Shown here one piece after another: positions 32,632-32,765 of a stretch of 32,765 nucleotides of DNA. The notes beneath the pieces are model-generated. The model saw only the letters and a program-made list of their open reading frames with translations. It was not told the origin of the DNA and did not search any database. Made by a program: the position numbers and the translations under genes. Origin of the DNA: Lachnoanaerobaculum sanguinis (GTDB lineage: Bacteria; Bacillota; Clostridia; Lachnospirales; Lachnospiraceae); contig NZ_BTHK01000023.1 in assembly GCF_033242365.1 (NCBI RefSeq), forward strand, positions 1 through 32,765, written 5' to 3'. Numbering within the stretch: the stretch's first letter is position 1; each line of letters begins with the position of its first letter.

Positions 32632-32765
32632 GGGATTGTCGGGAAATAAGTAATTTTACTTCCCGCAGAACGAAATAGAAATATCCTGACAAATACAAGG
32701 CTTTTGGGCTTTGCGACTTTGTCAGGATATTTTGTTTTTCTATAATACTGTCTGTTTTTGGGCAT
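32632..32765 (+). mobile_element. Probable left end of an insertion sequence running out of the window
   Basis: After an AT-rich stretch the sequence changes to GGGATTGTCGGGAAATAAG, which resembles the terminal sequences of IS1182-type elements as I recall them. It contains CGGGAA/TTCCCG (32640-32645 with 32660-32665), then a 13-bp perfect inverted repeat ATATCCTGACAAA (32681-32693) and TTTGTCAGGATAT (32718-32730), and an outward-facing promoter. No transposase is present in the window, so the call depends on sequence to the right. Confidence 0.4.
32719..32746 (+). promoter_or_regulatory. Promoter reading out of the right edge
   Basis: TTGTCA (32719-32724) and TATAAT (32741-32746) are 16 bases apart. 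The -35 is part of the right arm of the 13-bp inverted repeat. It would drive a gene beyond the window, plausibly a transposase. Confidence 0.55.

Overview
This window looks like chromosomal DNA of a low-GC, Gram-positive anaerobe of the class Clostridia. The gene content and protein style resemble Lachnospiraceae (for example the Lachnoanaerobaculum/Johnsonella group), but this is an inference from protein families and AT-rich composition, not from a search. No tRNA, rRNA or CRISPR array was seen.

Layout. (1) 1-7400: a complete F-type ATP synthase operon on the minus strand, in the order atpZ-atpI-atpB-atpE-atpF-atpH-atpA-atpG-atpD-atpC, with a near-consensus promoter at about 7346-7374 and a strong terminator at 143-188. 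The c subunit carries the full Na+-ligand signature, so the enzyme is probably sodium-coupled. (2) 7600-10720: two plus-strand genes for secreted proteins with choline-binding-type repeats, one with a disordered tail and no enzyme domain, the other a GH25 muramidase. (3) 10722-11354: a 633-bp gap with hairpins and a possible structured transcript. (4) 11355-12494: a lipoprotein of unknown function. (5) 12583-26808: a nearly gapless minus-strand run of 14 genes: lepA, hemW, a threonine-aldolase-like enzyme, a DegT-type aminotransferase, an orphan ATP-grasp/phosphohistidine dikinase, a GNAT protein, a DgkA-type kinase, a CarS-like CDP-lipid synthase, a PssA-type transferase, a Psd-like decarboxylase, a UbiA-like prenyltransferase, glf, and two paralogous membrane proteins. 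(6) 26900-29817: an M20 peptidase and an ABC exporter. (7) 29990-30877: an Rpn-type nuclease. (8) 31059-31783: a small XRE regulator and a membrane protein behind a promoter flanked by two copies of one palindrome. (9) 31838-32473: an ATC-hydrolase-family protein. (10) From about 32632 to the end: what looks like the left end of a mobile element running out of the window.

How the genes fit together. DgkA, CarS-like, PssA and Psd-like proteins form a route lipid alcohol -> lipid phosphate -> CDP-lipid -> phosphatidylserine-like lipid -> phosphatidylethanolamine-like lipid. They are translationally coupled to a dikinase with a swapped central domain, an aminotransferase, an acyltransferase-like protein, a UbiA-type enzyme and UDP-galactopyranose mutase. 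This set is larger than ordinary PE synthesis needs. The Psd-like protein lacks usual catalytic residues and the UbiA-like protein has an atypical second motif. This cluster is the best candidate in the window for an undescribed system, possibly a modified membrane lipid or lipid-linked surface glycan; its product cannot be read from the sequence.
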